56,132 nt of DNA from Verrucomicrobiota bacterium. GTDB taxonomy: Bacteria; Verrucomicrobiota; Verrucomicrobiia; Opitutales; Opitutaceae. Below, piece by piece: positions 7,552-18,662 of this stretch (its first letter is position 1; every line of letters begins with the position of its first letter). The stretch is from the NCBI GenBank assembly GCA_023433275.1, contig JAEZDN010000098.1:1-56132 (forward strand), in the 5' to 3' direction. Under the pieces are notes generated by a model. It saw only the letters and a program-made list of their open reading frames with translations, was not told the DNA's origin and did not search any database. The position numbers and the translations under genes were made by a program.

Positions 7552-8739
7552 ATGATCATCAAACCGAAGGTTCGCGGCTTCGTCTGCGTCACCGCTCACC
7601 CCACCGGATGCGCGGCTCACATCCAACAGCAGATCGACCACGTCAAAGCCAAGGGCCCCATCGCCGCCGGTCCCAAGAAAGTCCTGGTCATCGGCGCTTC
7701 GACCGGCTTCGGCCTGTCCTCGCGGATCACCGCCGCCTTCGGTTCCGGCGCCGCCACCCTCGGCATCTTCTTCGAACGCCCCTCCGAGGAGGGCCGGCCC
7801 GCAACGCCAGGCTGGTACAACACCATCGCCTTCACCCAGGCGGCCCGCGACGCCGGGCTCTACGCCAAGAACATCAATGGCGACGCGTTTTCCGACGACA
7901 TCAAGAAACAGGCCCTCGAGGCCATCGCCCGCGACCTCGGCCAGATCGACCTCGTCGTCTATTCCCTCGCCTCACCCCGACGCCAGCACCCGCGCACCGG
8001 CACCGTCCACAAGTCGACCCTTCAGCCCATCGGTGCACCCTACACGAACAAGACCGTCGATACCGACAAGGGCATCGTGAGCGAGGTGACCATCCAGCCC
8101 GCCGATGAAGCCGCCATCGCGGACACCGTCGCCGTCATGGGCGGCGAGGATTGGGAAATGTGGATCCAGGCCCTGATCGACGCCAAGCTTCTCGCTCCCG
8201 GCGCCACTTCGATTTCCTACTCCTACATCGGGCCCATCCACACCTGGCCCATCTACAAGGATGGCACCATCGGCCGCGCCAAGATCGACCTCGAGCGCGC
8301 CGCCAAGTCCATCGATGCCCGGCTTCAGTCCGCCGTCGGCGGTCGCGCCTTCATCTCCGTCAACAAGGCCCTCGTCACCCAGGCCAGCTCGGCGATCCCC
8401 GTCGTACCCCTCTACATTTCCATTCTCTACAAGGTCATGAAGGCCGCCGGCACGCACGAGGGCTGCATCGAGCAGATGCAACGCCTCTTCGCGACCCAGC
8501 TCTTCAACGGCAACCGGCCCCAATTCGATTCCGAGGGACGCGTCCGCGTGGACGATTGGGAAATGCGCCCCGAAATTCAGAATGCCATTTCCGAAATCTG
8601 GCCCAGGGTCACGACCGAGAATCTCGCTGAACTCACCGACATCGCCGGCTATCGCACGGAATTCCTGAAGATGTTCGGCTTCGGTCTCCCGGGCATCGAT
8701 TACGACGCCGAGGTCGAGCCACACGTGCCGATGCTCTGA
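7552..8739 (+). CDS. fabV: FabV-type enoyl-ACP/trans-2-enoyl-CoA reductase (NADH)
   Basis: The 395-residue protein is a complete FabV. It would carry out the last reduction of each fatty-acid elongation cycle, trans-2-enoyl to acyl, in the cytoplasm. The nucleotide-binding loop GASTGFGLSSR is at residues 48-58. The catalytic pair in the FabV-specific Tyr-x8-Lys spacing is Y235 in IYKDGTIGRAK with K244. IGPIHTW and the SPRR motif after VVYSLA are also family signatures. Length matches the usual 390-400 residues. The enzyme type matters because FabV is generally insensitive to triclosan, unlike FabI; whether a FabI also exists cannot be seen here. It is followed 22 bases later by dtd. Confidence 0.95.
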   Translation: MIIKPKVRGFVCVTAHPTGCAAHIQQQIDHVKAKGPIAAGPKKVLVIGASTGFGLSSRITAAFGSGAATLGIFFERPSEEGRPATPGWYNTIAFTQAARDAGLYAKNINGDAFSDDIKKQALEAIARDLGQIDLVVYSLASPRRQHPRTGTVHKSTLQPIGAPYTNKTVDTDKGIVSEVTIQPADEAAIADTVAVMGGEDWEMWIQALIDAKLLAPGATSISYSYIGPIHTWPIYKDGTIGRAKIDLERAAKSIDARLQSAVGGRAFISVNKALVTQASSAIPVVPLYISILYKVMKAAGTHEGCIEQMQRLFATQLFNGNRPQFDSEGRVRVDDWEMRPEIQNAISEIWPRVTTENLAELTDIAGYRTEFLKMFGFGLPGIDYDAEVEPHVPML

Positions 8740-8761
8740 AGGGCGTCGTAGCGGCGGTGCC

Positions 8762-9250
8762 ATGCGGATTGTCGTCCAACGCGTCAGCTCCGCGCGCGTC
8801 ACCGTCGGCGAACGCCTGACCGGTCACATTGGCCAGGGCCTGCTCGTGTACCTCGGGATCGAAGCCGCCGACAACGCCGATGACGGACAATGGCTGGCCG
8901 ACAAAGTCGTCCGCCTCCGTATTTTCGAGGACGCGGACGGCCGGATGAACAACTCCTTGTTGGACCTCGCCAGCGCTGGTGACCCCGCCGCGCGCCCGCT
9001 GCCTCTGGTCCTCCTGGTCAGCCAGTTCACCCTGCACGCCAGCACGGCGAAGGGTAACCGCCCTTCCTTCCACGCCGCGGCCCGCCCCGGGCACGCCCGA
9101 CCGCTCTACGAGCTTTTTATCGGCCAGCTGGCGGCGGCCTTGGGCGGCCCTGAGCGCGTTGCCACCGGCGAATTTGGCGCATCCATGCAGGTCACATCGG
9201 TCAACGACGGTCCCGTCACCTTGATCATCGATTCCAAGTCACGCGCCTGA
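8762..9250 (+). CDS. dtd: D-aminoacyl-tRNA deacylase
   Basis: The 162-residue protein is a DTD. It hydrolyses D-aminoacyl-tRNA, and possibly glycyl-tRNA(Ala), to protect translation. The N-terminus MRIVVQRVSSARV is typical. The active-site motif SQFTL is present (LLVSQFTLHAST). The cross-subunit Gly-cisPro motif appears as NDGPVT near the C-terminus, with RPSFH between them. It is slightly longer than the usual 145-150 residues because of a Gly/Ala/Pro-rich insert (SAGDPAARP) before the SQFTL strand. The gene follows fabV closely and may be co-transcribed with it. Confidence 0.93.
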   Translation: MRIVVQRVSSARVTVGERLTGHIGQGLLVYLGIEAADNADDGQWLADKVVRLRIFEDADGRMNNSLLDLASAGDPAARPLPLVLLVSQFTLHASTAKGNRPSFHAAARPGHARPLYELFIGQLAAALGGPERVATGEFGASMQVTSVNDGPVTLIIDSKSRA

Positions 9251-9307
9251 ACAAATTTTTCGGGCATCATGGCACAAATTCGGAGAGCTCCTGTCTCCGG
9301 TGACATC

Positions 9308-9811
9308 ATGAAAACCCAAGCCAAGTTATCCCTGATCGCCGCTGCGGTTTTGGCCGCGGGCGTCCTCACTTCCGCCGCCGACCAGCAATCCAACGTGGCG
9401 GTTTCGTTCCACGAGTCCGACAAGTTTACCGATGCCCGCGCCCACTTCGGGGGCGGCACCGACAAGGGCTACCTCAAGATGCTGAGCTCGCACATTGAGA
9501 AGGAGGCCGGACGCCGCCTCGCGCCGGGCCAAAAGCTCGAAGTCATCGTGTCGGATGTCGACCTCGCGGGCGATTATCTCCCGAGCGGTTCCACCAGCCA
9601 GGACGTCCGCGTGATTCGTGAGATCTACATCCCGCGCATCCGGCTTTCCTTCAAGCTGCTCGATGAGCACGGCAAGGTCATCAACGAAGGTGAACGCCGA
9701 CTGAGCGACATGGACTTCATGAACGACCTCCGCCTGGCCGGTCGCAACGATCCCCTGTTCTACGACAAGAATCTCCTGAGCGACTGGATCAACAAGGAGT
9801 TCAAGTCGTAA
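9308..9811 (+). CDS. Secreted DUF3016-family protein
   Basis: The 167-residue protein starts with a signal peptide (MKTQAKLSLIAAAVLAAG, cleavage near TSAA). It continues with features of DUF3016: an SFHESDKFTDAR segment, an amphipathic helix, LEVIVSDVDLAGDYLPSG, VRVIREIYIPRIRLSF and a closing LSDMDF. The family is periplasmic or lipoprotein-like and of unknown function. An ATG lies 39 bases upstream in frame, but the one at 9308 directly precedes the signal peptide and is preferred. A strong terminator follows within 30 bases. Confidence 0.8.
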   Translation: MKTQAKLSLIAAAVLAAGVLTSAADQQSNVAVSFHESDKFTDARAHFGGGTDKGYLKMLSSHIEKEAGRRLAPGQKLEVIVSDVDLAGDYLPSGSTSQDVRVIREIYIPRIRLSFKLLDEHGKVINEGERRLSDMDFMNDLRLAGRNDPLFYDKNLLSDWINKEFKS

Positions 9812-9840
9812 CTGAAACGCTTTCAGATTATGTATTGTCA

Positions 9841-9869
9841 TGCCCGGCCAGGTGGCCGGGCATTTTTTT
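9841..9869 (+). terminator. Intrinsic terminator after the DUF3016 gene
   Basis: A perfect 10-bp stem TGCCCGGCCA / TGGCCGGGCA with a two-base turn (so the pairs next to it probably open) is followed by seven T. It sits 30 bases after the stop codon. Confidence 0.92.
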
Positions 9870-10152
9870 GCCCTGATTCGCCATCTCGATTAGATGGGAG
9901 GGCATCACGCTCGACATTGGGTCGACGAAGCGTCCGCACCCGCGGCCCTCGTCACAACCCGCGCCGTCCTCCCGAATGAGAATTACGAATGACATCCCTC
10001 ACCGTCGCCGCGAGACCGGGAGCAGCCGCTGGGCGATTGCATGGTAAGCGGAAATAAACTTTGGAGAATGGAAAATACGACCACCACGGTCATCCCGGGC
10101 GGAGCGAGCACCGACCTCGCACTGCTGATCAGCCGGCTCTTTTCGCCGCTCA
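9870..10152. other. Intergenic stretch, no gene seen
   Basis: No frame here has protein character. There is a small hairpin (CCATCT / AGATGG) near 9892, and an AT-richer patch near 10045-10080 that could hold a promoter, but no clear promoter hexamers. It runs into the repeat at 10153. Confidence 0.5.
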
Positions 10153-10292
10153 GGCGGACTCATGCAGTCGGAATGCAATCGCAGCGTGCAGTCCAACGGT
10201 TCCGTTGTAGGAGCGTGGCTTGTCCACGCCGCGGTTCCCGCAGCGAGAAAAGGGCGCGCTCAATGACCCGCGCCATCCATCCAACTCCATCG
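10153..10292 (+). repeat. MITE-like palindromic repeat, copy in forward orientation
   Basis: The left end GCGGACTCATGCAGTCGG matches the other copies, then ATCGCAGCGTGCAG, the hairpin GGAGCGTGGCTTGTCCACGC, CGGTTCCCGCAGCGAGAAAA, the degraded second hairpin beginning AGGGCGCG, and CATCCAACTCCAT at the right end. It lies between the 3' ends of two convergent genes and ends a few bases from the SDR stop codon. Confidence 0.8.
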
Positions 10293-10299
10293 TTCCCGC

Positions 10300-10983
10300 T
10301 CAGTCCTCGAACGACCCCACGCTCAACGAGCGCCCATTGTCCTTCGGCCCCAGTTGCAGGATGAAGGGCGCCGCCACCTCGGCCCAGGCGTCGGCCTTCG
10401 GATAACTCGAGGCCCCGTCGGCCCAGCACTGTCGCAACATGTCCGTGTCGATCACCCCGGGGTTGAGCGGCACCGCCGCCATCCCCTTCGGCAATTCCTG
10501 CGCCAGGGCCAGCGTCAGCCCTTCCATGGCATACTTCGACGCACAATACGGCGCCACGTCCGGCGACGTGCTGCGTCCCCAGCCGGAACTCAGGTTCACG
10601 ATCACGCCGGTCTTTCTCTCCACCATCGCGGGCACGAAATGCCGGATCACGCAGGCGACACCTTTGATGTTCACATCGACCAAGGTATTGAACTCGCGCG
10701 CGGGAACCTTCCACAACGGCGCGGGATCATTCATCACCGCCGCGTTGTTGATGAGGATGTCCGGCGCTCCATGCGCGGCCAGGACCTTTTCCGCCCACAG
10801 CGCCACCTTGTTCTCCTCGGTCACATCCACGGCGGAAAAGTCGTGGGGCGCGGGATGGGTGAACCTCAGGTTCAACACCTCCGCACTGCGACCGCAACCA
10901 ATGACCGTATGCCCGTGGGCAATGAACCACTCCGCCAGCGCCCGACCGAGACCACGCGTGACACCGGTGATGAGTATCTTCAT
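10300..10983 (-). CDS. Short-chain dehydrogenase/reductase
   Basis: The 227-residue protein is a classical SDR. The N-terminal TGVTRGLG motif binds the nucleotide, NNAA marks the central strand, the catalytic Ser lies in NLSSGWGR and the Tyr-Lys pair in YCASK. The PG motif (NPGVIDTDM) follows. The basic residue in CGRSAE after the second strand suggests an NADP preference, but that is weak. Substrate cannot be told from sequence. Two in-frame ATGs are close together; the second (10983) begins directly with MKILITG and is preferred. The gene converges with the DUF3016 gene and a repeat separates them. Confidence 0.9.
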   Translation of the reverse strand: MKILITGVTRGLGRALAEWFIAHGHTVIGCGRSAEVLNLRFTHPAPHDFSAVDVTEENKVALWAEKVLAAHGAPDILINNAAVMNDPAPLWKVPAREFNTLVDVNIKGVACVIRHFVPAMVERKTGVIVNLSSGWGRSTSPDVAPYCASKYAMEGLTLALAQELPKGMAAVPLNPGVIDTDMLRQCWADGASSYPKADAWAEVAAPFILQLGPKDNGRSLSVGSFED

Positions 10984-11093
10984 GGGCATGACCCTAGCTA
11001 TAAGCCCCAAGCGATAAGCGGAAAGCTTTTAAGCCAAGACGCGACCTCACCGTTCTGGCTTGGCGCTGAAGGCTAATCGCCTACTGCTTCGCG

Positions 11094-11492
11094 TCAGCGG
11101 CTCTGCAGCCTGATCTTGTTCAAACCCTGCTTGCGGCAGATATCCATCGCCTCGGTCACGTGCCGCAACGGCGTGTTCTCATCGGACCGTATCACGACGG
11201 TGATATCCTTGCTGATGCGCCCGATCTCCTCGACGATCTCCCCGAGGATTTGCATGCTCGCCACGCGGCCGTTCACCTCGACGCCGCCTTCCTTCGTGAT
11301 GCTGATCGTGAGCGATTCCTTGAGCTCGCTCTTCCCCGCGGTTTCCACCTTGGGCAGGGTCAGGTTCATCGTCGTGACGGATCGGAACTGCATCGTCACG
11401 AAGGCGAAAAACACGAGCATCACCAGCACGTCGATCAACGGGAGCAGGTTCAGCTCCGGCCGCCGGCGTTTCTTGAGCAGCAAGCCGCTCAT
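11094..11492 (-). CDS. exbD: ExbD/TolR family biopolymer transport protein
   Basis: The 132-residue protein has the usual ExbD plan: a short basic cytoplasmic N-terminus (KKRRRPELN), one membrane helix with the essential Asp (LLPLIDVLVMLVFFAFV), and a periplasmic domain with VEVNG and IRSDENTPLRHVTEAMD. With ExbB it forms a proton-driven motor that energises TonB- or Tol-type outer-membrane processes. Its start overlaps the end of exbB, so they are translationally coupled. No tonB or tolA is next to them, so the partner cannot be assigned. Confidence 0.93.
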   Translation of the reverse strand: MSGLLLKKRRRPELNLLPLIDVLVMLVFFAFVTMQFRSVTTMNLTLPKVETAGKSELKESLTISITKEGGVEVNGRVASMQILGEIVEEIGRISKDITVVIRSDENTPLRHVTEAMDICRKQGLNKIRLQSR

Positions 11493-12052
11493 GACTTCCC
11501 CTGCGCCGACAGGACGCGTTCCAACAACAGGTCGATCTTCGCCGCGTCGTTTTCGATCTTCCGGGTGAGATAGCCCGCGGGCACGATGGCCACCAACGCC
11601 ACCACCAGGCCAATCAGGGTGGCCGACAAGGCGAGCGAGACGCCCTTGGTGAATGCCGCGGGATCGGGCAAGCCGGTCTCGGGGGAAATCTGGCCGAATA
11701 CGCGCAACAGGCCCATGACCGTGCCGGTGAGACCCAGCATCGGCGCGGCGATATAAATCACATCCAGGTACGGGATGCCCCGCTCCATGCGATTGATCTC
11801 CAATCGCGCGAACGCCTTGATCGCCTCGGGGTCGCCTTTGTGCCGTTCCGCGTAATCCACGATGCGCGCCATGACGGAATGACGTCCACCCTGCGGAGCC
11901 CGCCCCTCGATGATGGTGTCCACCAGGTCGTCCGGCAGCACCGCTCCTTTTCGCAACGCATACAGGCGCTCAAAAACAATATAGACCGCGATGATCGAAC
12001 AGAGGGTGAGCGGGTAAATGAGCAGGCCGGCGCCCTTGATGATTTCAAGCAT
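11489..12052 (-). CDS. exbB: MotA/TolQ/ExbB proton channel family protein
   Basis: The 187-residue protein shows three membrane segments: an N-terminal one (LLIYPLTLCSIIAVYIVF) and a pair in the C-terminal half (LDVIYIAAPMLGLTGTVMGL and GVSLALSATLIGLVVALVAIV). APMLGLTGTVMG and the Thr/Ser-rich ALSATLIGL are hallmarks of the family and line the proton path. It forms the stator-like motor with ExbD, whose start codon overlaps this stop. The protein is a little shorter than E. coli ExbB. The divergent neighbour is a formylglycine-enzyme-like protein. Confidence 0.93.
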   Translation of the reverse strand: MLEIIKGAGLLIYPLTLCSIIAVYIVFERLYALRKGAVLPDDLVDTIIEGRAPQGGRHSVMARIVDYAERHKGDPEAIKAFARLEINRMERGIPYLDVIYIAAPMLGLTGTVMGLLRVFGQISPETGLPDPAAFTKGVSLALSATLIGLVVALVAIVPAGYLTRKIENDAAKIDLLLERVLSAQGKS

Positions 12053-12207
12053 GGGAGGGAAATGGAAGTGAAGCGGCCTCTACGACGCCTACAAGGCGGA
12101 AAAGGTTCATTTCCCCCGCGCTTTTTCCGGAATTCGTCCGGCAATCTCGGTTGCCCGATGCCTCCACCGGGTTTGACGTTTCATCCGCGTTGTCTCGTGT
12201 TGGTGCG

Positions 12208-13032
12208 ATGAAGTTCGCCCCGGACGCTCGCCTCCCCTGCCTCCTCTGGCGCATCGCTTTCCTGCCCATCACCGTCTGGGCAACCATCATCCTGCCGGCC
12301 GCTGGACCAATCACTGCCGGCGCCAATTTCACGATTTCCGATTCCGACGCGGACATGATCTGGGTAACGCCCGGAACCTTCGTCATGGGCAACACGATCG
12401 ACGCCGCAGTGGACAAGGCGGAGTCCCCCGCCACCCGCGTCACGCTCACGCACGGCTTCTGGCTCGGCCGAACCGAGGTTACCCAGCAATTCTACGAATC
12501 GATCACCGGCCAGAATCCCAGCCGTTTCACGGCGGCCGGTCGCAATGCTCCCGTCGAGCGCGTGTCCTGGCTCGATGCCATGGAATTTTGCCGCCTTCTC
12601 ACCGAGCGCGAACGCACGGCCGGTCGTCTCCCGGAAAATCACGCCTACACGCTGCCCACCGAGGCCCAGTGGGAATACGCCTGCCGCGCGGGCACCACCG
12701 ATGCCTATGCCGGTCCGGACCCCATGCGGATGTCCTGGCACGACGACAACAGCCGCGAGAGCACCCACCCCGTCGCCCAGCTGCTACCCAACGATTGGGG
12801 CTTCCATGACATGTCCGGCAACGTCCTCGAATGGTGCCGTGATTGGTACGGTCTCTATCCCGGCGGTTCTGTCACCGACCCCACCGGACCCGATCACGGC
12901 CATTTTCGCAAGGCCCGTGGCGGCAGCTGGCGCATGCCCCTGACGGTCGGCCGTTCGGCCGCCCGCGCCGGCGGTTCCCCCGGTCGCCGTGATTACACGA
13001 TCGGTTTCCGCGTCGCCCTCGTCCGTCACTAG
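12208..13032 (+). CDS. Secreted formylglycine-generating-enzyme-like (SUMF1 domain) protein
   Basis: The 274-residue protein has an N-terminal hydrophobic signal or anchor (LLWRIAFLPITVWATIILPA), then a complete SUMF1 fold. Visible motifs are MIWVTPGTFVMG, GFWLGRTEVTQQFYE, PVERVSWLDAMEFC, LPTEAQWEYACRAG, GFHDMSGNVLEWC and GGSWRM near the end. The copper-binding cysteine pair of true formylglycine-generating enzymes, expected after the GGSW motif, is absent: the segment reads RMPLTVGRSAARAG. It is therefore unlikely to activate sulfatases and belongs to the large group of SUMF1 proteins of other or unknown function. An upstream in-frame ATG at 12151 would precede the hydrophobic segment by 19 residues; 12208 is preferred. 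Confidence 0.85.
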   Translation: MKFAPDARLPCLLWRIAFLPITVWATIILPAAGPITAGANFTISDSDADMIWVTPGTFVMGNTIDAAVDKAESPATRVTLTHGFWLGRTEVTQQFYESITGQNPSRFTAAGRNAPVERVSWLDAMEFCRLLTERERTAGRLPENHAYTLPTEAQWEYACRAGTTDAYAGPDPMRMSWHDDNSRESTHPVAQLLPNDWGFHDMSGNVLEWCRDWYGLYPGGSVTDPTGPDHGHFRKARGGSWRMPLTVGRSAARAGGSPGRRDYTIGFRVALVRH

Positions 13033-13095
13033 AGCCGGTTAATGAAGAACACAGGGGCACGGCGGAGTATCGTCCGGGCAAGCGGCTCTGAGCCC

Positions 13096-13227
13096 GATTG
13101 CATTTGGATGTAGGGGCGCGGCTCGCCCGCGCCCTTTTTCTCGCTGCGGAAAGCGAGGGCGTGGACGAGCCACGCCCCTACCACCGAACCATTTGACCGC
13201 GCATACTGCGGGATCGTGTTGCGTTTG
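13096..13227 (-). repeat. MITE-like palindromic repeat (reverse orientation)
   Basis: Reads GATTGCATTTGGATGTAGGG, a hairpin GGGCGCGGCTCGCCCGCGCCC, CTCGCTGCGGAAAGCGAG, a second hairpin GGGCGTGGACGAGCCACGCCCC, and ACCGCGCATACTGCGGGATCG. This is the reverse complement layout of the forward copies. It occupies the middle of the 394-base spacer between two convergent genes. The rest of that spacer shows no gene apart from the terminator at 13372. Confidence 0.8.
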
Positions 13228-13371
13228 CAGACTCGTCGCTCGCGACGACCTCGTGCGCGAAGCCGGACCAGGGCGCGACCTACCAGGAGGCGGCCCCAAA
13301 CTCGCCTAAACTGCTCCAGCAAATCCGGCGTCGGTCCTACATACCGGCTAGCGCGCCAGCGGCTGACCAAA

Positions 13372-13400
13372 AACTAAAAAGCCCGCCGGTAAAGGCGGGC
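13372..13400 (-). terminator. Intrinsic terminator of the mcsA-mcsB-clpC operon
   Basis: On the minus strand, GCCCGCC / GGCGGGC forms a 7-bp stem with a six-base loop, followed by a TTTTTAGTTTTT tract. It begins 26 bases after the clpC stop. Confidence 0.88.
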
Positions 13401-13426
13401 CTCGAAACGTCGCGGTACGTCGGAAA

Positions 13427-15946
<2,520 letters not shown>

Positions 15947-15969
15947 GAGTGGTGCCTTTGGTCTATCGG

Positions 15970-17052
15970 TTACTTTATGGCGTGAGTGAAGTCCGGCGGG
16001 GGCAATTTGGCAAATTCGGAGCGGAGGCGCTCGGCCCGCAGGACGTCCCGCTGCGAGGGGTCGAAGGCCCCCTTCGCGGCGTGCTGCACGTGGCCGGGCT
16101 GGCATTCGATGAAAAGCCGGTCCACCAGCCCGCGCTGCGTGTCCGCAAACACGCCCAGATCGATGCCGAGCCGGATCAACGAGAGCAGGTTCATGGCCTC
16201 GCCCGAGTTGAGCAGGTGGCCGTTCTGCAGGATGCCGAACGCACGGCCCACCTTGTCGAAAAGCTTGTTCGGGTCCGTGGCCACCAGCCGTTCGCGGGCA
16301 TTGAGCTCCTGGTCGATGATCGTGTTGAGCACGCCATGCAGGTGCTTGATGATTTCCTCCTCGCTCTCCCCGAGCGTCGTCTGGTTCGAAATCTGGAAGA
16401 TGCTGCCGCTGGCATCGGAGCCCTCGCCAAACAGGCCGCGCACCGCCATGCCGAGCTGGTTCACGGCGCGGACCACCTTTTCCATCTGCCCCGAAATCAC
16501 GAGCGCGGGCAGATGCATCATCGCCGACGCGCGAATGGCCGTGCCGAGGTTCGTCGGGCACGCGGACAAATATCCCAGCGTCGGGGAAAACGCGAAATCC
16601 ATGTGTTCCTCCAAGTCCGAGTCCACCGCGTTGATCGCGTTCCAGACTTTCTTGAACTGAAACCCAGCCCGCAGGACCTGGATCCGGAGGTGATCCTCCT
16701 CGTTGACCATGACGACGCACGACTGGTCCTTGCTGATGACGATGCCCGAGCCCGCCTTGGCATGGCAAAGCTCGCGGCTGATCAGGTGCCGCTCCACCAG
16801 GATTTGCTTCTGCAGGTCGTCCAGGCTCTCCACCGGGATCGCGAGGCCGCGCTTCATTTGCGGCAGCGCCGCCACGGCTTGCATGCAGCGATCGCGAATC
16901 TCGCGCTTCTGGGCATCGCGCGCCCAACCGGGGAACGGCTGTCCCGCGAGGTTCCGCGCAAGTCGGATGCGTGTCATGAGCACGACCGCGCTCTTGCTGG
17001 CGGCGGTGTCCGTCAACTCCGAGTGCGATTCGATGAGTTCGTTGATCTTCAT
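15970..17052 (-). CDS. mcsB: Protein arginine kinase McsB
   Basis: The 360-residue protein has the phosphagen-kinase catalytic fold of McsB, which phosphorylates arginines on proteins and so marks them for ClpC. Motifs: TRIRLARNLAGQPFP near the N-terminus, VMVNEEDHLRIQVL, CPTNLGTAIRAS and a C-terminal RLFIECQPGH with GAFDPSQRDVLRAERLR. Arg and Glu residues typical of the ATP and substrate pockets are kept. Start at 17052 gives MKINELIESHSE and lies four bases after the mcsA stop; clpC begins 23 bases after this stop. Firmicute operons normally carry the repressor gene ctsR first; none is seen here. Confidence 0.93.
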   Translation of the reverse strand: MKINELIESHSELTDTAASKSAVVLMTRIRLARNLAGQPFPGWARDAQKREIRDRCMQAVAALPQMKRGLAIPVESLDDLQKQILVERHLISRELCHAKAGSGIVISKDQSCVVMVNEEDHLRIQVLRAGFQFKKVWNAINAVDSDLEEHMDFAFSPTLGYLSACPTNLGTAIRASAMMHLPALVISGQMEKVVRAVNQLGMAVRGLFGEGSDASGSIFQISNQTTLGESEEEIIKHLHGVLNTIIDQELNARERLVATDPNKLFDKVGRAFGILQNGHLLNSGEAMNLLSLIRLGIDLGVFADTQRGLVDRLFIECQPGHVQHAAKGAFDPSQRDVLRAERLRSEFAKLPPPDFTHAIK

Positions 17053-17056
17053 GGCC

Positions 17057-17560
17057 TCAGGCGTTCTCCTTGCGGCTGCCCAACTGGCGGACCTGCGTGA
17101 TCTCGTCCCGGAACCGGGCCGCATCCTCGTAACGCTCCGATTTGATGGCTTGGTCCAGCTCGGTTTCGAGCTGCGTCAACCGCTCATACAGCGAGCGGCG
17201 CTCGAGCGCGCGCATCGGTACCTTGCCGGTGTGCGCACTGCCCTTGTGCATGGTCTCGAGCATGGGCTCGATCATGCCCGTGAACTGCTCATAACAGGTC
17301 GGGCAACCGAAACGGCCCGTCTTCTTGAAGTCCTGCGCGGTGAACCCGCACGCCGTGCACTTGAAATCCCCGGTCGGTTCCGGGTTGAGCGAGGCCTTGA
17401 GCAAGAGGTCGGCGAGCGAGAACCCGCTCGGATCCGTTACCCCTTTGGCCTGCGCGCACGCCTCGCAGAGGTCCACCTTGTGTATCTTGCTGTTTACGAT
17501 CTGGGTTAGGTGGACAGTGGCGGGCTTGGAACAGAGGTCACACTTGAGGGAATTGGCCAT
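17057..17560 (-). CDS. mcsA: McsA, zinc-binding activator of McsB (UVR-domain protein)
   Basis: The 167-residue protein carries four CxxC pairs (CDLC, CEAC, CTAC, CPTC), enough for two zinc sites, and ends in a UVR motif (KSERYEDAARFRDEI) of the kind that contacts ClpC. In Firmicutes McsA activates the McsB kinase, and the gene order mcsA-mcsB-clpC here is the same. Start chosen at MANSLKCDLC (17560), which places the first zinc pair right at the N-terminus; upstream in-frame sequence is Arg/Pro-rich and unlike protein. A possible promoter lies 16 bases upstream. Confidence 0.9.
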   Translation of the reverse strand: MANSLKCDLCSKPATVHLTQIVNSKIHKVDLCEACAQAKGVTDPSGFSLADLLLKASLNPEPTGDFKCTACGFTAQDFKKTGRFGCPTCYEQFTGMIEPMLETMHKGSAHTGKVPMRALERRSLYERLTQLETELDQAIKSERYEDAARFRDEITQVRQLGSRKENA

Positions 17561-17575
17561 GGAAATGATAGGCAC

Positions 17576-17603
17576 AGAATAGCATTTCGGCCCGGAAACG
17601 CAA
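17576..17603 (-). promoter_or_regulatory. Possible promoter of mcsA-mcsB-clpC
   Basis: On the minus strand, TTGCGT and TATTCT stand 16 bases apart, 15 bases upstream of the mcsA start. They match the -35 and -10 consensus in three and four positions. No CtsR-like tandem heptad operator is visible near it. Confidence 0.35.
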
Positions 17604-17677
17604 ATCCACCGGCCCGGCGACTTCCTGCGCCCCTCACTGTGTGCCGCCGGGACCGCCCGAGGCAAGCGCGGAGCCCG

Positions 17678-18544
17678 TCAGATGCGCGTCCCTTCCACCA
17701 AAACCCGCTGCCGGAAACCGGCCAGGATTCGCCCCGTGACCGGTCCAGGCTTGCCCGCGCCAATGACCCGCCCGTCGAGCTTCACCACCGGGATCACTTC
17801 CGCGCCCGTGCCGGTCAAAAAGCATTCGTCGGCACACCAGACGTCGTAACGCGTCAGGTCCGCCTCGCGGATCGCAATGCCCGCCTCCCGGGCCACGTCG
17901 AAAATCGTGCCCCGGGTGATGCCCTTGAGCGCACCGGCGGACGAGGCCGGCGTGATGATCTCGCCCCCGGCGACCACGAAGATGTTGTCCGCGGTGCACT
18001 CCGCCACGTAGCCCTGCGCATTCAGCATGATGGCCTCGAGCGCCCCCGCCTGCCGCGCCTCCAGCTTGGCGAGGATGTTGTTCAGATAATTGAGCGACTT
18101 GACCGTCGGCGGCAGCGCGTCCGGGGCGATCCGCCGGGTGGGCACCGTCACGATCGCCAGCCCGTTGTCGTAATATTCCTGCGGGTAGAGCGAGATCTTG
18201 CTGGCGATGATGAAGGTCGTCGGGTTCGAGCAGGACCACGGCGCCAGCCCGAGATCGCCCACGCCCCGCGTCACCACCAGGCGGATATAACCATCCTGAA
18301 GCTGGTTGCGGCGACAGGTCTCGCACACCGCCTCGGCCATCTGCACGCGGCTCAACGGCAGGGTAAGCATGATGGCCCGCGCCGAGAGCTCGAGCCGTTC
18401 GAGATGCTCATCGAGCCGGAATACATTGCCCCCGTAGATCCGGATGCCCTCGAAAATACCGTCCCCATACAGCAGGCCGTGATCGAAGACCGAGACCTTC
18501 GCTTCCGAGGAATCAACATAGTTGCCGTCAAAGTATACGACCAT
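17678..18544 (-). CDS. ilvE: Class IV PLP aminotransferase, probably branched-chain
   Basis: The 288-residue protein is a fold-type IV aminotransferase. VFDHGLLYGDGIFEGIR (residues 19-35) is the pattern of branched-chain aminotransferases. The PLP lysine is K149 in KSLNYLNNILAK. ECTADNIFVV and a Gly-Thr rich TGTGAEVIPV near the end complete the cofactor site. The family also includes D-alanine aminotransferase and aminodeoxychorismate lyase; the GIFEGIR and NYLNNILAK segments favour IlvE, which would transaminate valine, leucine and isoleucine precursors. Start taken at MVVYFDG (18544); another ATG lies seven codons upstream. It is divergent from the pseudopilin gene, with 118 bases between starts. 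Confidence 0.85.
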   Translation of the reverse strand: MVVYFDGNYVDSSEAKVSVFDHGLLYGDGIFEGIRIYGGNVFRLDEHLERLELSARAIMLTLPLSRVQMAEAVCETCRRNQLQDGYIRLVVTRGVGDLGLAPWSCSNPTTFIIASKISLYPQEYYDNGLAIVTVPTRRIAPDALPPTVKSLNYLNNILAKLEARQAGALEAIMLNAQGYVAECTADNIFVVAGGEIITPASSAGALKGITRGTIFDVAREAGIAIREADLTRYDVWCADECFLTGTGAEVIPVVKLDGRVIGAGKPGPVTGRILAGFRQRVLVEGTRI

Positions 18545-18662
18545 GGTGGCCGCATGTGACCCCATGCGCCGAGCCTTGTCCAGTCCGGGAATCCAGAATG
18601 CGCTTGAATTTGGGCGCCGGGCCGGGACACTCCCGCCGCAGAGAAGCGGGCCGCATTCCTCC

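Noticed and set aside
10041..10364. A 107-residue plus-strand frame before the SDR gene
   Set aside because: It overlaps the repeat element and the 3' end of the SDR gene and has no protein character.
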